Assembly (NCBI RefSeq): GCF_001039355.2
Contig: NW_019774081.1
Coordinates: forward strand, 537,327 to 601,326
Reading direction: 5' to 3'
Length of the DNA stretch: 64,000 bases
Source of the DNA: Lingula anatina
Lineage: Eukaryota > Brachiopoda > Lingulata > Lingulida > Lingulidae
Made by a program: the position numbers and the translations under genes. The notes beneath the pieces were generated by a model that saw only the letters and a list, made by a program, of their open reading frames with translations, was not told the origin of the DNA and ran no database searches. This document shows, one piece after another, positions 1-11,158 of this stretch (positions are counted from its first letter, which is position 1; each line of letters begins with the position of its first letter).

Positions 1-45
1 TTTTACAAAAATATCATATTCTTAAATGGCATAGAAAGAAGTGAA

Positions 46-76
<31 letters not shown>

Positions 77-987
77 TTATCAACTTATGGCAAATCTATT
101 CCAAATTAATGTAAATTCCAGCTTTTCTTAAATTAATTCATAACCTACCGTAATTGGAAAGGAGTTGTTAAAAAACACAATGATATTCATTTGTCAAATT
201 ATGAACATGAATATTTCACAAGGACTTCACGTGATCAGCAACATTCTCACATGTATATCATATGTGAACTGACATGCCACTTGCTCTTAAGTAAAGAGGG
301 CATATGTTTATAAGTTAAGAAGGGAGAGGAATTGTCTGCACTTGGAGCAACCCAGTACATATTTTGTTTTGAACATCAAAATATTAGATCCTCACTTTTC
401 TAGGAAATTGTAAAATTTGAGAATCGTAAGAAACACATTTTTCTTTTATATGTACGTGTTACAGTGTTAGCGAGAAAAAAATCTTACTGGCTACAACACC
501 AATTAGGGCAATGTCGTCTGCCATGACAGACAAGAGTAATGTCATTGTCTGTCCATAAAAAATTCTAAATTAATAAAAGAAAATAAAGATGGGCATATTA
601 ATGAGTTGAAACTGCTAAAGACATTCCCTAGATATATTTTTAAACGAGGCCTAAAAGATACTCGAGGATTACAACAAGAATTGGGTTCTCACATTGGAAC
701 CGGTTTAAAATCCAATGACGTAAACATTTTTTCGCAATCAGAATTAATATTTTAGTCTAGATCTATATTGTCATCACAATATGTCGATTAGACTATGTGA
801 TGAATGTTGGGGTTACAAAACTGTTTTAGGAAAAAACACGGGTTGCATCATCCTTACCTTACATGCCACTGATAGGGTGTGAGATCCATATATATATATA
901 ACTTGCCAATTCAGCCATGTACGAGTATAAATACACTCAGACACGTTTTTCTTCATACCTAACATCTATTTTAATAATGCAGGTTAC

Positions 988-1065
988 CTGTAAAGATCTT
1001 GGGTAGTCCTCTTGCAAAACTCGAATCAATTCATTGAAAGAATGGGAGCTAAGATGAAGCGGCAT
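988..1065 (-). CDS. candidate first coding exon of an unidentified gene leaving the window on the left
   Basis: A 78-base open stretch starts with ATG at 1065 and ends at a good donor (CAG|gtaacc) at 988/987. It encodes 26 residues beginning MPLHLSSHSFNELIRVLQ. About 150 bases upstream on the minus strand lies an ETS-like site (accggaagtt, near 1197-1206) in a locally G+C-richer stretch, as in many housekeeping promoters. I do not recognise the protein and could not find a convincing second exon between 1 and 987. It could be a chance ORF; transcript data would decide. Confidence 0.3.
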
Positions 1066-2344
1066 TGCACCAAGTTCTTTGTTTCACACTATATTAACTT
1101 AGATCTCAATAACTACCACTAAACAGACAATATGCCCTTGAATAACCTCAAACACACTTGAAGGTCGTGTGGACTTTGTACTCCCTTGTTACTTGTTAAC
1201 TTCCGGTTTCTGAATTAAGAAGGAGACTGTCGCGCGGAGTAAGCGCTAACTTTGAACAGAGATGATGTAATCAAATCGCCCACTAAAATCATGTAGACTA
1301 AAGTGAAATGAAAATATTAAAAAAAAAAAAACTTTTGTAGATGCATTAACATAATGATGACAAATAACAACATTAATGATAATTTTTATTCTAAAAAATG
1401 GTCCTGATTTTTGTAATTTTGCAAAAAAAAAAAAAAAAAAAAAAAAAAAGTGGAAGTGATCAATTGAAAGTAATTAAGATGAATTGCACCGTTTTATTAT
1501 TTCATTTTAAAGTTTAGTATTGATTCAAAACTGAAGTATACCCACTGTACTCCAACACAAGTACTTGTGCAAGTATACCATCAAGAATAATATTACCTTT
1601 GTTATTGTAATGCATTCTTGATACCATATCTTTACCCAGTATATGCTAGTTAACTCAAATATACAGTAACTGGTACATGTTCCAATTAAAAAGAGTGCAA
1701 GATGAAGTTTTGATTTTTTTAAATGAGATAAGTATAAGAATGGTCAAGAATATCACAAAACTCAAATAACGTTAACTAAAGATATAATATATTATTATTG
1801 GCTCTTTCAGCATGCAAGAATAATTGATTCACAGTCAAATTATATACATATATTACTGTGGTTAAATTGAATCTTTATGAAATTATAGAATTTGTGCAAA
1901 AAAATGAAAATCACATACAAATGTTTTCCTTCCATTACTTCTTAAAAGACATTAGACATCAGAAGTAATACATATCTTATTTCAAAAACAATCTTGATAA
2001 GACAATCAACACCGATCACCAGCTCCAATATCATCACTAGCTGAAATTTTTATTATAATAATTATATGACATAACATCAGAACTAGTTAAGATGGAAAAT
2101 AAACTTTTATTCAAACTGGAAGTGTATATACATGCAGCATACTTGCACTTATAATTAACTAAAATATATTGTAATTACTACAAGTGAATATCATAAAACT
2201 GTAAAAAAAAATCACCAAAAATTAACACTTTAAGTTGGTAAGTATTTTTAGGCCTGAAACTCCTGAAGAACTGGTATCAACAGGTACACTGAGCATCATC
2301 ACCTGCCCCAATATTATATATTACCTGATATTCTAATTATCATA
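1066..2344. other. non-coding, AT-rich intergenic DNA
   Basis: No exon-like frame with splice signals was seen. There are two homopolymer A runs (about 1318-1331 and 1424-1449) and otherwise AT-rich unique sequence. The ETS-like site for the 988-1065 exon lies at its left end. Confidence 0.5.
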
Positions 2345-2713
2345 ATGATATAGTATCACATCAGAAATAAGTAAGACAGAAAATTAACTTCAGTTTATCA
2401 ACAAAAGACTAGTGCGCTTAACATGATTACAAAGTATTTCACTTAGTCTATTTATTGTCAGCCCAAGTTTGTTATGTTAATGTGGACAGTATCTAACATA
2501 AAACTAACACAACTATAAAATTATTGTGNATGATATAGTATCACATCAGAAATAAGTAAGACAGAAAATTAACTTCAGTTTATCAACAAAAGACTAGTGC
2601 GCTTAACATGATTACAAAGTATTTCACTTAGTCTATTTATTGTCAGCCCAAGTTTGTTATGTTAATGTGGACAGTATCTAACATAAAACTAACACAACTA
2701 TAAAATTATTGTG
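2345..2713. repeat. perfect 184-bp direct duplication around a single-n contig join
   Basis: Bases 2345-2528 and 2530-2713 read the same, separated only by the n at 2529. This is what two overlapping contig ends look like when they were scaffolded without being merged. It should not be read as a biological tandem repeat. Confidence 0.9.
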
Positions 2714-2974
2714 TATATATATATATAATTTTTATTAACATATGAAGAATTGTGAATTATTAATGTAAGTTTTACTGTGAGAAGAATGAAAAAACACGAT
2801 TAGTATACCTATGATTATAATAAATCATATGATTTCATAGCCTTCTTTTTTTTGAGTGGGTGGAGGTATTCTAGCACCAATTATCCTATTAATACAGATT
2901 ATAGTGAACACCAAAAGCCTTATTTGTTTTCTCTGTTTATCTCTCTGTATTCTGGATGGGCTTTTTCTTACATG

Positions 2975-3235
2975 AGCAATCTTTGTACTCAGAAAAATTC
3001 AGTTTGATCCTTGTTATGTTTTCACCCCTGTTTGTCTGTCTGTCTGTTTGTTCGTCTGTCATCAACATAACTCAAAAAGTTATGGACTGATTTTGATGAA
3101 ATGTTCAGGGTAGGTCAGAAATGGGTTAACTTAAAAGTGATTAGTTTTTGGTGGTGATCCGGATCAATAATCAATAATAATCAAAATTGCTGCCTTGAAG
3201 GAGGTCTGAGCTCTCAGAGTGCTTTTCTAGTTTTA
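2975..3235 (+). repeat. dispersed element of a kind common in marine invertebrate genomes
   Basis: A block with a TGTC-rich 5' part (tgtctgtctgtctgtttg), then 'aactcaaaaagttatggac', 'gattttgatgaaatg', 'ggtggtgatccggatc' and an end 'gaggtctgagctctcagag'. From memory these phrases recur in dispersed short repeats of many marine invertebrates; I could not search a repeat library. No coding capacity is seen. Confidence 0.5.
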
Positions 3236-3938
3236 AAGTTATCTGGAATTTGTTGTTATACTTGAGGTGGTGATCGAAAAGCTGTCATTTTGTCTCATAT
3301 TTTTGAAACTTGCATTCTATATAATCATGTTTCTCCCACTGGAATGTACATCATGATACATCATACATCATATTTTTTATGAATTACTGTTCAAAGAGGA
3401 ACAAAACACTGATTTTTCTGAGTTATGCATATATGCGGTTCTGGGCCTTTTTAGTTAGTGAGAAATGAACCACATGTATACATGTGCATGGTGACAGTCT
3501 CCATGGGGTTAAGGGATTTTTGGTTGTCCCAAATTTTTACAGAGTAATCATGGTGAATGTCAGAAAGGGGGATCAAAGGTTGGTTTGTTGGTAAATTACA
3601 GTTACTATGATACTGTTTAAACCAGGAAATTTGTTCAGTATAAGTTTTTCAACAGAAAATCTTATGCTGGGCACCCTTAATTGTGACAAGTATTACATTG
3701 CAAACGCAGAAACTTATGAAGATAAATGTTTCATCATACTAATGTCACTTATTTCAGTTAATGGCATGGGAATAAGTTCTCATGTATTTTGCTTATCTTT
3801 TATATATTTATTACTATCATTATATATATATTTATGATTTAACATCGTACCTTTTTAATCATACTTCCTATGAAAAGGTGAACATCAATAAAACCATTCA
3901 ATCAGTATATTTCCCAGAAATCAGTGATCCTTACTAAT
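3236..3938. other. intergenic / probable 3' flank of the APMAP-like gene
   Basis: No gene was recognised. Minus-strand AATAAA signals (tttatt on the plus strand, for example 3808-3813) are candidate polyadenylation signals for the gene ending at 3939. The short open frame at 3607-3837 has no similarity that I know and no splice context. Confidence 0.4.
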
Positions 3939-6900
3939 TCATGATTGCAACTTTAGTCTTCCAATATATGGTAAATAATATGATCCAAAATAAAGGACAC
4001 CATTGTCATCTTCTACCTCACTGACATTAGGCACATCTTCTCCAGACGGATCGTGCAGGCTGCGTATTATGTTTCCAGAAGCATCCAGTTCGATCAACAA
4101 TCCATATTTAGGTATCATCTTAAGCAGAAATTCTTGACTGAAAACCTATTTCAAAGATACAAAGATACAAGATTAAAGAGTTATTACAGGGATAAAACTT
4201 TTAGCCTCCCAAAAATCTGCCAATAATCGGAAAAATCTCATCCTTGTCCAACAACATGCACACAATAACACAAATTTAAACAGTACAAATGACTGAAGGC
4301 ACTTGCAAGTTAATTAAGTAACTGCAATTATTTTTTAAAACAGAAGGAAAGTTAATTGAGATATGGCCACTTGCAAAAAAAAAACAAGGCAGCAAAGCTG
4401 TCAAATGTACAGACAAAAAGCAGACAATAACAATGCACAAAACAGGCTACTGTCAATTCTGATGCAAAAGTACATTATGTTAAACTGCAAATTCAACATC
4501 AAATTTTAATTATGCTCAACAGGTAANTAATTTAATATAATAAAATAAAAAATATAATATATTAAATTTTTAAAAAAATCAAATTCTTTTTTTCTGACAC
4601 TTACTTCTGGTGTATGCATTAAGTTTTTGATTAATTATGGAACATAGCAAAGATAACATTTAATTCCATTCAAGTCACAGAACAAAGAGTTGACAAAGAC
4701 AGAATTTTCACACAATAATGTATTTATACTGTACTGGAGTATTTTGCATGTACAAAGCTCTGCAATAAGGATGAAGTCTTTCTCTGGGGACAGCTGTACT
4801 CCATTTGGAAAACTCATATTTTTCAAAATTACTTCTGTCTGTTTTGTATTGGGGTTGTATGCCAGTAACCTGTGCAGAGAGAAAAATACACAAACATTCA
4901 CTATGCATACTTACATACATCCCAAATAAAAACAAATGCACAGTAGTTTTTCTTTATACAAAAGAGGTCGAACTGCTTGTTTATACGCATATCAACTCAT
5001 GTAAAAACAACTTTAATTGAATGTAATAAATGCCCCCTCTTTATCTCTTCCTATTAATCTTGGACATAATAATAAATTTTGTCCATGTATTAATCAAGTG
5101 AAAGCTAATTTGACAAGCCTTCATTAAAAATCTTTATGCCCCTATAGCATTATAATTGAACCATTCCTATTCAGCATGGTTGCTTTTTCAGTAGACCAGT
5201 GTCATAAATAAATTTCAAGTTATGTTTTTGCATATGACCTTCCATTTTTTTTGGCTTCCATAGCAGCATATCTATTATATCTTCGGCCCCAGTTAGTGCT
5301 TGAATCTGTGAAATAGACTGTCCCATCTGAATCAATGTCAAGATCATTTAGAAATGCTGCTTGTTCTCCATCTACTAAAGTCTCAGGCGAGTAAAGCTGC
5401 ACAAATTTACCTGCAAACCAAAATTCCACATCTCACATAGTTTAAGACATTTAAAAAAATCAAGAAAGCTTCCTAATGGGCACACAGATAAATGGCAATA
5501 GTAAAGGAAGCACTGACATGAAAAAAGTCTAAAAAAGTTAATGAAGAAGCAATTACACAAATGGAAGTACACAAAATGGTTTGAATCAATTAATGTTGAT
5601 GCAATGTAACATACAAGTACATAATGCTTAACAGCAGGATGATCACCAGTTTTTAATAATGATAAATGTGCTTCAGTTACAGTGCAGTACGCACATGGCT
5701 AGAGACAATGTGTGATAAATGAAAAAATAAGTTTCAGAATAAAAAGAAACATATTTTTCCTTTTATAAAAACAGTGACAGAAGCGGAACACTTACAGTGA
5801 CAAGGCACACAAGTGATGGCTATTATTCCAGAAAACATGCATGAAATGAACCTACACCCAGTGACTACATTTTGTGACTACCATAGTAGGCGCTTACCTG
5901 TTTCAACATTGACTCGAAATAAACCTAGGTAAGCATCCACAACAACAAGACTCCCATCTTTATCAAACCTCATACCCAGTGGTCTTCCACAAGTTGGTTC
6001 ATCATCAAACTTACCTATCAACATATAAAATCAGGTTCATTTAAAAAAAGAATCACTCAAAAATTGTTTCCCATCACATACAGTAAAAACAGTATTAAAT
6101 GTTTATCACTGACAAATAAGCAAGGGCACTGAAGAGAATAAAGAACAGTGCAAAACATTATATGTTACATGAACAGACATGCACAAATGGATGTCAAGAG
6201 CAAAAAGAACTTTAACAAAATGGAGGAAATGTAAACTGTTGGTTTATGTACATTTCAAATCTGAGAAATGCATGTTTTCAACAAAATGCAGCACTGCTTA
6301 CAAAAACACACCATGAAAATATAATAGCAATCAGTAATGAAAATGCAAAATGTGCATGCCCTAAGCAGACTCATTTCTACAAATAACTTGGAAACTGTTA
6401 GCAATGGAGTAAAATAAGGCAAGGTTTGTACCTACCAGCAATATTGTTTTCAATTTATATTGATAATTTAAAAAAAATTCATACAGAAATTTAAAATGTT
6501 GGTAAAAAGTTTTGACCCAAATTAAATCTGAGTATCAAATTAATATTTATCTATAGCTATCTATCTTATAGACTTGATTAATTCTTATCAATTTTATTAA
6601 TTTCAATTTCAGAGTTGCATGGATAATTTCCAGCACTCTATCCAAGTACATGGTTAACATGATTGCAATTTTTATCATAAAACGCCATTCTTACCACAGG
6701 GTGGCTTTCCAAGTGTGGCTACCACTCTGATGTCATCCCCATTAATTTCAAGAATCTTTCCATCTGCAGTTCCTGTGAACAGTTTCCCTGTTAAAAATAT
6801 GACAGTATACACAAGAAATTAACATACAGGTTCCCATAAAATGTGAATCTTTTTTTTTAAATCAGTCTTTTATTCTTTTTAAATAGAAAAATTCCCTGAG

Positions 6901-7718
6901 AAGGAAGGAAATATTTATCCCTAATGAATATTAGAAACTTATTTTAGAGTGTAACAAACTTGTTACTTCCAATCTTAAGCACATGGAAAACATAATTTAA
7001 TGATTGCCGCTGGATAAAAATGACGGTCCTTTAAATTTGTTTTAAACAGAAAAGAAAACCATCCAGTAGATTGTCATCAACTGATTTGGAATTTTTAAAA
7101 TGCATTCCTGAATATTAAATCCAAACTCTCATATATACCATTGTGTACAGTAATAGACTCTGGACCATGGAGCCTATCAAGGAAAAGTTTATCAGCTTTG
7201 GCTAAGAGTTTGTTTTCAGCCAGAGGACCAATGAACTGAGGTGGCAATGGGAGGCTAATGTAAATAAATAAATAAATAAATAAATGAATAAATAAATATG
7301 ATAATAATAAATTGCAATGACATTTGAAAAATAAAATAACCCAATATATAAATGAAAGACTATAACTGATGTTTACAGAATAGTTTCACATACCTAAATA
7401 TATAAATTAATGACCTTTCAAGATTTTTTCAAGATATAGTATATATTTATCTGCATTGTACCAAAAATTAGACTTAAGTCTTTATAATTTGCAAATAAAA
7501 ATTCATTTAACTTTTGTGAAGCTACATATTAATCCACCAGACTGAGTATATATGTACTGGACAAAGGAAATTTGGTGATCAGTTAACACAAAGTTGAGAA
7601 AGGTATCTTAATTCTTTAATACCTGTATTCAATAGGCTCTATAGGTGAAGGCAGCAAGCACAGTGTTGTCACACATGACAAACTAATAAATATTATGAGT
7701 AATCCTAAAGTGTGAGAG
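3939..7718 (-). CDS. APMAP: adipocyte plasma membrane-associated protein-like (strictosidine synthase-like beta-propeller)
   Basis: Exons, 5' to 3': 7718-7623, 7254-7139, 6787-6695, 6014-5898, 5410-5239, 4869-about 4635, 4145-3939. All internal phases join except across the last intron. The first exon encodes a membrane-anchor segment (TLGLLIIFISLSCVTTLCLL) followed by SPIEPIEYR. Next come GPESITV, KLFTGTADGKILEI, CGRPLGMRFDKDGSLVVVDA, FLNDLDIDSDGTVYFTDSS, FPNGVQLSPEKDFILIAE and SLHDPSGE..VSEVEDDNGVLYFGSYY, the signature blades of the APMAP family in the right order. Family members are type II membrane proteins with a six-bladed propeller facing the lumen or outside; arylesterase-like activity has been described for mammalian APMAP. 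The N-terminal cytoplasmic exon with the start codon was not found. A single-n gap at 4527 lies between the last two exons, where about 40 residues of the family are missing. Confidence 0.85.
4635..4869 (-). CDS. APMAP: APMAP-like exon with uncertain 3' end
   Basis: The acceptor cag|G at 4870/4869 joins in phase with AG| at 5239, giving NGRLLAYNPNTKQTEVILKN. The frame stays open to a stop at 4635. The last part (SVFVNSLFCDLNGIKCY) only weakly resembles the family's 'VFVDNLPGFPDNI' and lacks its Pro, Gly and Asp. A donor could lie at A|gtataa (4730), T|gttatc or TAT|gttcca. Only the last two keep the degenerate segment, and only the phase-0 donor joins directly to the exon at 4145. Confidence 0.6.
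7259..7299. repeat. AAAT tetranucleotide microsatellite
   Basis: A run of (taaa)n lies immediately next to the acceptor of an APMAP-like exon. Confidence 0.9.
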
Positions 7719-7774
7719 CTGAAATTGAAAAAAAAAATGAAAGTACTTTCACTTTCATAAAATATTTGCAATCC

Positions 7775-7776
<2 letters not shown>

Positions 7777-7843
<67 letters not shown>
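7777..7843. repeat. (AT)n microsatellite
   Basis: About 67 bases of uninterrupted AT, just upstream of the APMAP-like transmembrane exon. Open frames reading Tyr-Ile-Tyr-Ile through it are artefacts. Confidence 0.97.
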
Positions 7844-7846
<3 letters not shown>

Positions 7847-8000
7847 CATATTCTGGAGTTGATCAAATATGAGCAAAACACTAACATGTAGGGGCTATAT
7901 TTACAACATTGTTAACTAGAGGATCAAGGAGGAGGATATTATACCACCAGCTAGAGTAAGCGCATTTGTATGGAAAACCAAAAAAAAAAGAAACGCTGCA

Positions 8001-8469
8001 TTCACATCAAGAAGAGCCGAGGCTCTACAAAGCCGAGACCTAAATATGGCGGACGTACAGGGGCGGATTTAGGCCGTCTTCTGGGTCTTCCAGAAGACGG
8101 TCAGATTTTCAAGTTTACATTAAAAGGTATCTTATTTTTTCTGTTGGAAGACGGTCAAAATTGGAGGATAGATCAATAAAGATAATTTGGAAGACTGTCA
8201 GAAAATAGCTTTGGATCCGCTCCTGATGTACATGGTATATGAAAGAAAAAACGCCTAATCTTTTAATAGTCTCTCCGCCTCTCACACGCCTCCCCATGCG
8301 TCATCCCAATGGAGCCGAGATTTAATGACTATACCCCCGCAGGGACGATGCATGGGGAGGAGTATGAGAGGCAGAGAGACTATTAAAAGATTAGGCGGTT
8401 TTCCTTTCATGTTTGTCCGCCATATTTAGGTCTTAGCTTTGTAGAGCCTCGGCTCTTCTCGATGTGAAC
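8001..8469. mobile_element. foldback/MITE-like element with nested insertion
   Basis: The outer arms at 8001-8054 and 8415-8469 are inverted copies (ttcacatc[a/g]agaagagccg... versus its complement). The inner arms at about 8248-8307 and 8341-8404 form a second inverted pair around a 33-base loop. The left half is interrupted by the element at 8058-8225. Related fragments occur at about 9660-9795 and 11490-11610. There is no coding capacity, so it is a non-autonomous element. Confidence 0.75.
8058..8225. mobile_element. 168-bp MITE inserted in the foldback element
   Basis: It begins CAGGGGCGGATTTAGG and ends as an imperfect inverted match, GGATCCGCTCCTG. The flanking pentamers acgta (8053-8057) and atgta (8226-8230) look like a slightly decayed 5-bp target-site duplication. 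The 3' half of a second copy lies at 11706-11764, cut on its left side by the n at 11705. Confidence 0.65.
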
Positions 8470-8559
8470 GTGGCCCTACAGTATTGGTTTTCCTTGAAAA
8501 GTGTAATCAGTGTTGCATAGTATGCTGACAAAAGAGAAAACACTGGGCATATCTATGCT

Positions 8560-9090
8560 AGTTTTGAAGATATGAGGGGCAAGAAAATATGTAAAGTTCA
8601 GTTCATGGTGAAAAAGTACAGTATGTCAAAGGTCAATTTCAATGTCAGTATATGCATGACTTCCTATTCAAGTTCAATAGTAACCATGGGCATTTCTTTG
8701 CCAATTTTGGAGATAAAGACCAGAAAACATGCAAGGTGCATTTCATCATAAAAAGTAGGTCAAAAGTCAATTTTAAGGTCACAGTTAGATTGCCAGTATA
8801 TATATATATGGCTTTCTATTCAAGTTTCACAGTAAATTTGGGCATATATCTCTGCCAGTTTTTGAGATACAGTGTATAAGGGATAGAAAAATTTGCAAAG
8901 TTCAGTTCATGGTGAAAATGAGGTCAAAGGTCAATTTCAAGGTCACAGTTAGATTGCTTCCTAGTCAAGTTCAATGGTAACTATGGGTGTATCTTTGCCA
9001 GTTTTGGAGATATAAAGATCAGAAAACTTGAAAAGAGAAGTTCATAATGAAAAGTAGGTCAAAGGTCAATTTTAATGTCACATTTTATTT
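8560..9090 (+). repeat. four degenerate tandem units of about 140-160 bp with AGGTCA motifs
   Basis: The phrases 'agttcagttcatggtgaaaa', 'aggtcaaaggtcaatttcaa' and 'ttcaagttcaatggtaacta' recur around 8595, 8735, 8898 and 9035. Two units carry an exact AGGTCAAAGGTCA (8921-8933 and 9056-9068); the others carry variants. Such units are familiar from bivalve-type genomes, but I could not search. No protein is encoded. Confidence 0.75.
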
Positions 9091-9099
9091 TCACCACTG

Positions 9100-9640
9100 A
9101 ATATTGCAAAGTTGTACTTTTTTATATAGCTCAACGCCAGAACTGTATCGAAAACCAAAAAAGTGGACACCACCTCCAGTATTGCACTTGACAAGTTCTA
9201 CAATATGCAAAAAACAAAAGGTTTCTAGCATTTACAGAACTACCAGAATTAGAGAGAGCTATAGTTTTCAGTTTCAGTATCTAATGGCTGCTTCTCCCAT
9301 GAAAATGCACCGATTGACCCCAAACTCCCAGAGATGAAAGGAGTCCCTGATTGTAACCCCTCACCATAATATGAGAGCTTAGGTCTATGAAGATTCTGAA
9401 AATTGGTACAAATTTTCTTTTTTGCAGGAAATTCCCATTTTTAGAAAATTTTGGCCCGTTTGACCTTGAAATTAAGATCGAAAGTCAAATCTATAAGGGC
9501 ATATTTGGAATCTCCACATACAACTTTCTGTCAGAATTCTGTAGTAATTTTTCCCCATAATTCCTTTGCTTTGGGAGATATTTAGCATTGAATTTTCAAA
9601 AATTTTGACAAGGGTGCATTTCAACGAGCGTCATGCCCAG
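9100..9640. other. non-coding repeat-derived DNA
   Basis: Degenerate sequence similar in style to the preceding repeat (for example 'tgaccttgaaattaagatcg'). No splice-bounded exon was recognised. It is followed at about 9660-9795 by a fragment of the 8001-8469 foldback family. Confidence 0.4.
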
Positions 9641-9844
9641 GCCAATGCACCGACTGAGGCTGCAGGGAGCCATGTAAGAGGCGGATTGAGAGACCATTAC
9701 AGGATTAAATGCTCTTCCTTTCATGTATAGGTACGCCATATTTACGTTGCGGCCTAGCTAGCACTCGGCTCTTCTTGATCTGAACGGGGCCATAGCTACA
9801 TGTAGCTAATTACCCATTGTACATGTACTGAGTAGTTGTGTTAC

Positions 9845-9847
<3 letters not shown>

Positions 9848-9889
<42 letters not shown>

Positions 9890-9890
9890 C
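9848..9890. repeat. (AT)n microsatellite
   Basis: Uninterrupted AT dinucleotides. Confidence 0.95.
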
Positions 9891-10004
9891 TTATTGGGAA
9901 TGGTTCTCTCTTTCACACAACTGCTTTATCGCAGATCACAGATGTTTCATGTCAAGTCATATTAGATGTTTCATGTCAAGTCATATGGGCTTAGTTCATT
10001 ACAG

Positions 10005-10114
10005 AAGAAATAAAATTGCGGAAACAACTTACAAGGAACGAGACGAAGCCTCATCTTTATTTGGCCCCGAAGATGAAACGGATTTATGGGTTGAAGTACT
10101 CCCTGAAGACGAAG
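10005..10114 (+). CDS. candidate isolated coding exon, unknown product
   Basis: The acceptor ttcattacag|A at 10004/10005 and donor GAAG|gtacat at 10114/10115 bound a 110-base open frame. It encodes an acidic peptide containing RNKIAETTYKERDEASSLFG and LWVEVLPEDE. Base composition is more coding-like than its surroundings. No partner exon was found and I do not recognise the peptide. It could belong to an unlinked gene, be a retained fragment, or be chance. Confidence 0.25.
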
Positions 10115-10227
10115 GTACATGGCGTTTTCTTGTCTCCGGCATATTAATGCTACTCTCCTCTGTCTGCAGTAACTGTAGATCTATATCTGTCAAATTGACG
10201 AAGCGTGACGCTAAAATAATGGTAACC

Positions 10228-10802
10228 CTGTTGACACTCCACTGGCCACAGATAAGTTTGTCTAGATGGCATTATGTCATGCGTTTGACCTAGATTTTGT
10301 TTACATCAACCAGGCCTACTTTTCGAAGAACAGAGAAACTAGCGTGCTTCTGAGTTAAACAAAGAATGTTTATTTCACGTTAGAAAAAAATGGCAAAGTT
10401 TTTGATAGTTTTCAGCATACGCACGTACATCCCACCATAGAACTATGATCCCACCTTTATGAATTTGCCGGCTAAGACCTTGACCTCGATTCACATTGAC
10501 CAATCAAATGAATTAAGGCGGGGGTTACGATGGAATCCTCATCTGCAGTCAGTGACTGAAAATTAATGTGAAGACTGATACCTATCCTTGATATATGTTA
10601 CGTTTATTTGACGTAGGAAGTAGTGAGATTTTCTAAGATCAAGGGAAAGGTGGGTGTATGTAAGGTGATGTTTTTCTAGAGCGCCCCTCAGTCAGATGTT
10701 AGGGGACCTTGCAAAGTAGAAATACAGTGTAAGAAATAGAAATAAGAGGGAAATATAATAATAAGATGATGTACTTATCTGTGGCCAGTGGAGTGTCAAC
10801 AG
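10228..10802. repeat. 30-bp perfect inverted repeat enclosing about 515 bp
   Basis: Bases 10228-10257 (containing gacactccactggccacag) and 10773-10802 are exact reverse complements. The interior shows no transposase and no flanking target-site duplication is evident. It may be the termini of an old DNA transposon or a hairpin-forming duplication. Confidence 0.7.
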
Positions 10803-10872
10803 TCAAAAGTAGAGAATACAGATAGAAAATGGAGCAAAATCCAAGAAACGCATGGCGCAGATCGAGGGAAAA

Positions 10873-11158
10873 ATGAATTTCATGCATTAATGCAGTTTGT
10901 ACCATAAAATATTCAGCTTAGCCCCCCCCCCCAAAAAAAAAACTCAATTAGTTTGTGATCTACCCTAAATGAATGGCTTAATTTAATCCCCTTCTTTTTG
11001 CAAGCACAAAAATTGTGACCCACTGCTTCTTATAAGCCCCCCCCCCCCCCTTATGACAAGTATATAACTTAGTTCATATCATAAACCAAAAATAGCAACA
11101 TTAATGCATGAATTTCATGCATTAATGCAGTTTGTACCATAAAATATTCAGCTTAGCC
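10873..11158. repeat. 51-bp direct repeat flanking a poly-C bounded segment
   Basis: Bases 10873-10923 and 11108-11158 are the same 51-mer (atgaatttcatgcattaatg...). The second copy directly follows 184 bp that contain two poly-C tracts. A slippage-type duplication or an insertion with a long direct repeat are both possible. Confidence 0.75.

Noticed and set aside
7616-7887. Tyr-Ile repeat proteins at the AT microsatellites (also 15459-15730)
   Set aside because: AT dinucleotide runs read in frame. Only the part at 7623-7718 is a true exon (APMAP-like).
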